From NCBI GenBank assembly GCA_021441665.1, contig JAGYYN010019572.1, forward strand, positions 1 to 23,945: a stretch of 23,945 nucleotides of DNA. The letters run 5' to 3'. The DNA comes from Euplotes cf. woodruffi 2 WChen-2021. Its lineage: Eukaryota > Ciliophora > Spirotrichea > Euplotida > Euplotidae. Positions 18,165 through 23,945 of this stretch are shown here, in pieces. The number at the start of each line of letters is the position of its first letter. Within the stretch, counting starts at the first letter, position 1. Below the pieces are notes generated by a model, which had not been told where the DNA came from, searched no databases, and worked only from the letters and a program-made list of their open reading frames with translations. The translations under genes and the position numbers were made by a program.

Positions 18165-21046
18165 ATGATGCTAAACCCACATAAGTTGTCTGCAAGCAAC
18201 CTCATAAACTGCGAGCAAGACAATTCCGACATTTTCAACTGCATGGACGCATCATCAGATTCCAGTGACAAAGCAGAGTTGTACGTCGGGAAGCAAGCAA
18301 TCCTCGAGTACTACGACAAATTCCACACATACAACAAAGACAGCCAGAAGTTAGCCAAGACTCCAGGTACGAATTGGCCTAAGCTTTAGCCATCAACTAC
18401 ATCGAGAGGTTGTCGAAGTACCACGTGCCTCCGTCCCCGAGCGGGCTCGTCAAGAGGTCTGGCAGCGATAAAGAAATTAATGTCAAAGACTACAACCTCA
18501 CTAAGCCTTATGTCGATGCTTTATAAGTTGCTCGATGAAAGACTTGAATATCAAAAATCTTACTCTTAGCACGATTAATAGGAATGAAGAAGGACTTGCA
18601 GAGTTGTTTAACAACCTTTGCTCTGGAGTAGAACGACTCGACTGATCTAACAGTTCGATCGGAGGAACGTCGCTTTTGAAACTGTCAGGCTACATTAAAG
18701 AAAGCTGAATTGCAAGTAATTTATACTTAAAAGTCTTGAATCTCAGCAACAACCGCATTACGGATGAAAACATGCAGCAATTTTTTGATGAGCTCAGACT
18801 GATCGATAATGACATTGAAGACATCGATTTGAGTAGGAACTTGCTTAGTGACAATGCTGCAAAAAGCCTTTCTTTATTCTTAGAGCAGTCGTACACTATT
18901 AAAACTCTAAATATTAGCTGGAACCACATTGGGCCCAAAGGAGGAATCTCCTTGTTTTACGGAATCTACAAAGGCAGGACTCTACGGACTCTTGACACTT
19001 CTTATAATTGAATGGGCAGAGGCAACTCTATCGAGCTGGTTGAAATCATTGTTGAAGCTATAAACGAAGAAACTATTAAGCATCTTGATTTGGGGTTCAA
19101 CAACTTTAGCTTCACCTGCTGAAAATAAATTCGGAGAACTCATCGAAGACAACCACAGCCTTTTTGGATTGCATATGCAAGGAAATGAATGCTATGTTGA
19201 TGGCAACGGCTTTATTCGGTTTGGAGAGATGAATCAATATATTGAGTACTCAAAACATTCTGGAATTTTCGAACGAAAACCGAACGGAAGAAGCTCACTA
19301 TTCAATTTCAATCCGAATAAAACTAGCAAATTTATCAATACAACGACCTGCTGGACATGAGAAGGATGGAGTGAAAATACATTTACTTTAAAAGAACAAA
19401 TATCAGTTCAAGAATTTGAAGAACCGGTGTATATACATTTTGAATTCAACAATTATCAAGCAGAGCTTATGGACAGAATTAATGACGAAACATACTCATA
19501 CACAACTATGTGTCCTCCCGGTGAGATCAAATATTTCTTTACGCTTAACAAAATCGCAGCTTACGCGCATGACCACGAAAAATTAATACTAAAAACTGCT
19601 CAAAAGATAAACAACATCACTGTGTTTAACGAAACGAAGACGTTTAAAATTACGAGGTTTAACAGTCGGATGATTCTTCAAGGCGAAGTGCTCGATTCAA
19701 AGTAAGCCATTTCAACGATCTGCCTAATTATATCATAGCTTCAGCTCTCTATTGACAGTGTGATATCCTCGAAGAAAGCTTAAATAAATACACCCCATTG
19801 GTGCCGGAATACATAAAACCTCCGTGGAACTTCCACGAGTCCCTCTTCGCTAAATGCCAAAGAGACTCACAAGAGCTCATCGACCAAATGTTTGAGAACG
19901 ACTGGAACTTGATGCAGAAGCCGAGCTTCAAAGACGAAAAGGAAACAGCTGAGGTCAAGACGGCTTTAAAGCAGTACTTCTGGGTTCTTTGGGAAGTGTT
20001 TAAGTACAATGCTGCGTATGGTACAACGCCAGGCAGCAGCCCGTTCACTGTTTCAATGAACCAGTACTTCGCATTTTGAAAGCGAGTGCAAATATTAAAA
20101 ACTCAAAGCATTACGGTTTCTGAACTCGACACACTATTTTTAATCATGAACAAGCGGTACGAGTGATCTCCACTAAACCCAGGAACATCTGTCATCCGGT
20201 TCCAATTTTTAGAAATCGTCATGAGGATTGGACTCAAGCGGTGCAGAAATAACCAGGCTTATGGAGACTCGATTAAGGAGTTCATTGAGACAAAAGTAAA
20301 GCCTGCATACCGACTTGTTAAGTCGCAAGACTATCGCGACCATGTGTACTGGAATGAATACACTGATAATTTATTTATATTTCATTCCCGGCTGTTTGAA
20401 GAAGTCTACCAGACTTACTCTGGGTCTGAAGTCAAGCCAGGAGAGGACAACTTCATGCATGTCTCTGAGTTCATTAAGCTCTTCGAAGACGCAAGGCTTC
20501 AAAATCCGCGGCTGAGCAATAAGGACGTTAATTATTGATACATTCAGTCGATTGAAGCTCAAATCGACGAAACGAAGTCTTGGCGCCATTTGCAAATGAA
20601 ATACAGTGAGTTTTTAGAAGCTGTTGCACGTATGGCTGATGTTCTCAGCTACCCTCCTCCAACTGATAAGTTTAAAAATGAATACCTCCGCCAAATTGAA
20701 GGCGACGAAGATTCAGTAAACTTGCATGTTATACGACAAAGAAAATAAACTTGGAGATAATGAGTTTGACTATGCCGGAGAGATGGTCGAGATGACTGAG
20801 GAAGAATGAATTGCTCAGCCTTTACACAGAAAAATTGAAAACATCTTACCAAACATTTTACTATACTGAACTAACAAGTCTTTTAAAAGAAAGTGGAATT
20901 GGCCCAAAAAGAACCCACGATATGGATTATTCGAAAAAGCAAAGAAAACGATCACTGAAGTTAAAAGTATTATGCAAAGAGGGATTAAAAAACTGATATT
21001 TTCGAATCCAAATCTCAACAAATTATTGAAAAACAAGAAAAAGTAG
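18165..21046 (+). CDS. Large leucine-rich-repeat protein of a ciliate-type family
   Basis: The model gives 925 aa from ATG 18165 to TAG 21044-21046, with introns at 18367-18389 (or 18367-18383) and 19702-19778. Ribonuclease-inhibitor-type leucine-rich repeats follow a Ser/Asp-rich N-terminus (LKVLNLSNNRITDENMQQFF, IKTLNISWNHIGPKGG, LRTLDTSYNCMGRGN). Next comes a CWTCEGWSE motif in which the second Cys is TGA, then VYIHFEFNNYQAELM, then a long helical region (PPWNFHESLFAKCQRDSQ, LNPGTSVIRFQFLEIVMR) and a basic tail. I recall this order of domains in ciliate leucine-rich-repeat proteins. The repeats suggest protein binding. AAA-TAA at 19126-19128 and 20746-20748 are passed by +1 shift. TTA-TAA at 18524-18526 needs a +2 (or -1) shift. 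The length is an exact number of codons. Confidence 0.85.
18521..18526 (+). other. Candidate +2 frameshift site TTA-TAA
   Basis: The zero frame ends ...KPYVDAL. Dropping the two bases TA continues SCSMKDLNIKNLTL, which fits the leucine-rich repeat family without insertion. A one-base deletion in the preceding T run would also explain it. Confidence 0.4.
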
Positions 21047-21134
21047 TATTTTTAAAATTTTGTAATAAATAATAATTCAATAAGGATGACGCACAATTAA
21101 TATAAAATTATTTGCTAATCAATATTAATAGTAA
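21047..21134. other. Short spacer
   Basis: The 88 AT-rich bp contain a near-match to the breakage motif on the minus strand (TATTGAATTA, 21073-21082). It must hold the 3' flank of the leucine-rich-repeat gene and the promoter of the Hrd1-like gene. Confidence 0.4.
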
Positions 21135-23890
21135 ATGAGCATTAAGGCTTCAGCAGTTTACCTAATCATTAGTTCTCTGTTTCTATACTTCACTATCATT
21201 AGCAAACTTCGGCATGTTCAAATAATTAACGGTAAGTGACCAAGGGGTACTGAGTACTGCCCGAACTAGTGATTCACAAATCGAATAAAAACATTTGCAA
21301 ATTAACAATATAATAATTATAAGAACAGCGCTAAACAGATCTAATTTGATTCCTCAGTAAAATTTGCTTTTCTCACGATTCAAATAAAGCAATTTGCGGT
21401 TTATAAGGATTCACTGCGGACTGATTTGACTTAAATTCTATAAAATTCTGGAAATTTCTGTATCTTTTAATAATAAATATTCCTTGAGTTGAAGTCGTAA
21501 TTCCCTGCAACTTTACCTTAATTTCTCTATTTTTACGTCTAGTTTAGTATTTAAAATCAGCCTGAAGATTATGCTAAAAATGGAAATTAAAGTGAAGCGT
21601 TGCTATAGCCAATCCAAGTTTTAACTTTGTCAACTAATAAAATATTTGCTAACTCATATGTTCTTAATCATAACAACTATTGCTAGTTTATATAAATCTA
21701 CTTGATTTTTCGCTTTTAGCAGTCCTTACGCTGTAATTCGGCCTCTTGCTTCGTAAAATCAGCAAAAATTATACCTCACCGAACTTTAGTCAATAAAAAA
21801 GTTGGAAAATTAAGTGAAAAATATGCTATTTTTGACAGTACGAACGATATTGTTTTTCAGGCTAAAGTACACTAAACTTCGTGAGGATATGCTTATCCAT
21901 TATTAGTGAAGTTACTAATAAGCAGCTACGACTGCTTTAACAGTCGTAGGTTTGATAGATCCTCACTGCTGTTCGGTAAAAAGAAGCTTAAGATAGATGA
22001 ATCACCACGACTACGAGTGGATGTAAATATTTTATATTTTTAAATAAATATATCAGTCTTAGTTCAGTCGTTAACTACATGCTTTGATATCGATTTTAGC
22101 TATATTTTTAAAGTCTTAAAACTTCTTAGTAATCTTTATAGCGGTAATATTTTTATTACTTACTTCTATTTTTGGATATCCTTTCTGCTTACTTGCGACT
22201 TGTCTACAGTCATTAGACACACAATACTTTGCTATTGATTTTAGACAATCATATGTTGATCAATTATATTTCTCTTTATGTGTTGAAGTGCCACGGGAAT
22301 GGACTTTTCAAATATCCAAATTTAGGTAGTTTTGAATGACATCATTTTTAAATAAAATTAAATCAATTGGATCATTTTTATCCTCAAATCCTATTCTTGG
22401 TTACTTTTAAGATTCTTTTGCAGAGATATAAAAATGGAATTCGGAAGAGAATTAATAGTGAGGCTCTGACATAGCGAGTCTCTTGCTAATTGTAGATCTA
22501 ATACTTTTATATAGAGTTCAGCTGACATTCACCTAAAATCGCGAATCTTTACTTGTCTGCCAGATCGAATAAGTTTGAGTATGTCGTGTTTGTCAACTTC
22601 GCGATTGCATTGTGAGACTTCATCACAAGAGTAACCATCGCTGTCTTCTTTGGGAAGCTTGAGATGTTGGAGGCCAAGGAAATGAAATACATATTCATCG
22701 TATGCACATTTGCAAGTTTTGTGCTTACCGCCATTGAGACTTCATCGATTGTTATCTTTGTCAAAGGTGAATATGACTTTGATATCAGAGACTCTGAAGG
22801 TAAATCTAATAACTAATTGGTATATTTGGTAGAACTAGCTTCGATAGTAGTTTACTTTCTTTTCGTCTTAAATCCTTTTCTTTGACAATTTTAAAAATGC
22901 TTAATATACCGGATTTTAGAGTGAAACATGATCTCAACCTCAGAAGACATCAATAGAAAGTTACAATTTTGAATAAGTAAGCAGGATTCTCTGACAAGTA
23001 ACCCCAATCTATGCTGTCTTTCAAAGAACCTGATGAGCTACTACGAATTTACTATTGATCATCTCAAGAATATGAGTTTTGAATCAGAAATCAGGCTGAT
23101 TCTTTCGTTCTTCTACCAAAACCACTATCTTTCATTTTTACTTTGACTGATGCTGCAGGTTTCAGCTGTTATCATAAGGCATGGCTCTGAGTTGAGGTGA
23201 GAGAGCATTTCTACCACGAGCACAAGTCTCACGAACCTATGAAAGATGTTGCTTTTGCTTTACATCTTACTCTGCATTAATATTACTTTAGTAATATTTT
23301 ACACTTACTCAAAAGACCTCTCAGACTCAAAGAATTCCAAGGGGATATACGGGTACTGGCAGCTAGAAAAAATAGGAGCTCTGTTCCTCGCGAACGAAGT
23401 CTTCGGCATTCTTAGTTCCTTTTCAAGCATCGCAAGCTGTATTCTTGCGAAATTGTTCAAAATTAACGTCAAAAAAGCAACAGAATTTTACCTGTTCATC
23501 CTGCAAATCATAACAGTGGTCTTTATGCTCAAACTGATGGGCAAAATCGCAAACAACTGGGAAGTGACTGCGTTGTTTATCATTCACCTGATATCTCAGT
23601 TTGAGAGAGTTGCAACTATCATGATTGCCGCTGATTTTATTAGCTCGATGTTCACAGTTTCAAAACTTGAAATCGAACAGCACGGGTTGGAGAAAGTATG
23701 AGTCCTATGCCAGGATGTAATCGATAACGGTGTGCTATTGAGTTGAAACCATGTTTACCACCACCAGTGACTAAAAGAATTCTACACTGTGAACCAATCG
23801 TGTCTCTACTGCCAACGAAACATCGAGTTCCCACAACCGATTAGCAAGTTGCAGAAAGCAATCATTAAGATAAGAGGTGCTAGTGAATAA
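21135..23890 (+). CDS. HRD1: Hrd1/synoviolin-type ER membrane RING ubiquitin ligase
   Basis: The model gives 450 aa from three exons: 21135-21231, 22515-22799 and 22920-23890, ending TAA. Exon 1 encodes a first membrane span (AVYLIISSLFLYFTIISKL). Exon 2 matches the Hrd1 N-terminal pattern: short loop NLYLSARSNKFEYVVFVNFA, then ITRVTIAVFFGKLEMLEAKE. More membrane spans follow, for example MLLLLYILLCINITLVIFYT. The C-terminus is a RING-H2 domain, CVLCQDVIDNGVLLSCNHVYHHQC...CLYC. Three of its six cysteines are written TGA. Hrd1 proteins sit in the endoplasmic reticulum membrane and ubiquitinate misfolded proteins during ER-associated degradation. This one is shorter after the RING than animal forms, with no proline-rich tail. 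Exon 1 rests on phase and topology, so its link across a 1283-nt intron is the weakest part. Another ER RING ligase such as gp78 is possible. Confidence 0.82.
21232..22514 (+). other. Very long intron (1283 nt) of the Hrd1-like gene
   Basis: The donor is GTAAGTGA after 21231 and the acceptor TATATAG before 22515. The phase (1) is consistent on both sides. It is more than ten times the usual intron length here and has no coding frame. It contains the folded element at 21875-21966. It may be an intron enlarged by an internal eliminated sequence, or host to a non-coding RNA. Confidence 0.5.
21875..21966 (+). ncRNA. Candidate structured RNA: three-way junction with pseudoknot
   Basis: Outer stem P1 is GTGAGGAT (21881-21888) with ATCCTCAC (21959-21966), 8 bp perfect. 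Arm P2 is TTATTAGT (21900-21907) with ACTAATAA (21914-21921), 8 bp. Arm P3 is CTACGACTG (21926-21934) with CAGTCGTAG (21941-21949), 9 bp. The whole P2 loop GAAGTT (21908-21913) is complementary to AACTTC (21875-21880), which abuts P1 on its 5' side, so a pseudoknot is possible. An alternative hairpin GGATA-tgct-TATCC (21885-21898) would compete with P1. It is not a tRNA: the arm lengths do not fit. I also see no hammerhead core or box C/D. The strand is uncertain because perfect stems also fold from the other strand. Confidence 0.4.
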
Positions 23891-23945
23891 TTTTGTTTTT
23901 AATCAAAATTGAAGCCGAGTTTTCCAATTTTCCTTAAGCAACTAG
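23891..23945. other. 3' flank with breakage-like motif
   Basis: AT-rich sequence after the Hrd1-like stop with AATTGAAGCC at 23907-23916, nine of ten positions of the breakage consensus. The window ends here. Confidence 0.35.

Noticed and set aside
19771-19785. +2 shift at GCT-TAA after the second intron of the leucine-rich-repeat gene
   Set aside because: Using the later acceptor at 19778 removes the problem and keeps the frame, so no shift is needed.
1-23945. Transposon, Tec element, viral remnant, tRNA, rRNA or CRISPR array
   Set aside because: I found no transposase, recombinase, polymerase or capsid-like frame, no long terminal repeats, no tRNA cloverleaf and no regularly spaced repeats.
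1-23945. Telomeric C4A4/G4T4 repeats at either end
   Set aside because: Neither end shows them, so the window is not a complete somatic chromosome.

Overview
The window looks like germline (micronuclear) DNA of a ciliate of the genus Euplotes or a close relative. The main evidence is the genetic code. TGA is read as cysteine throughout, and it falls on metal-binding cysteines in a RING finger (23698-23812) and a C2H2 zinc finger (13025-13034). TAA and TAG are the terminators. Many reading frames are also interrupted by the slippery stop AAA-TAA or AAA-TAG, after which a +1 shift restores the protein, as is known in Euplotes. Introns are GT-AG and mostly 25-75 nt. Euplotes somatic chromosomes are normally gene-sized, so twelve genes on one 24 kb molecule points to the micronucleus. 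That last step is inference.

Layout. Four genes lie on the minus strand at the left: a coiled-coil protein (41-1494), a divergent pyruvate kinase (1634-3140), a large coiled-coil protein with five frameshift sites (3275-6817) and a small membrane protein (7697-8489). Three plus-strand genes follow: a conserved-looking soluble protein (8580-9422), an unrecognised protein (9650-11788) and a three-finger C2H2 protein (12365-13261). Two minus-strand genes follow: a repeat protein with helix-TFxPxI modules (13451-15504) and a low-complexity protein (15640-17020). Three plus-strand genes close the window: a small basic protein (17100-17450), a large leucine-rich-repeat protein (18165-21046) and an Hrd1/synoviolin-type ER ubiquitin ligase (21135-23890). 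With introns and frameshifts applied, every model comes out as a whole number of codons; two unexplained one-base breaks (near 1064 and 8710) had to be allowed.

Most spacers between genes are 80-230 bp and many carry an ATTGAA core like the Euplotes chromosome-breakage sequence. The 17451-18164 spacer is distinctive: G-rich and C-poor on the left, C-rich and G-poor on the right, as expected if two future telomeric ends meet there. Several introns are far longer than the rest (165-1283 nt). The longest, in the Hrd1 gene, holds an element that folds into a three-way junction with a possible pseudoknot. This is the best candidate for something undescribed.

The genes do not form an operon or an obvious pathway. 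No transposon, viral element, tRNA, rRNA or CRISPR array was found.
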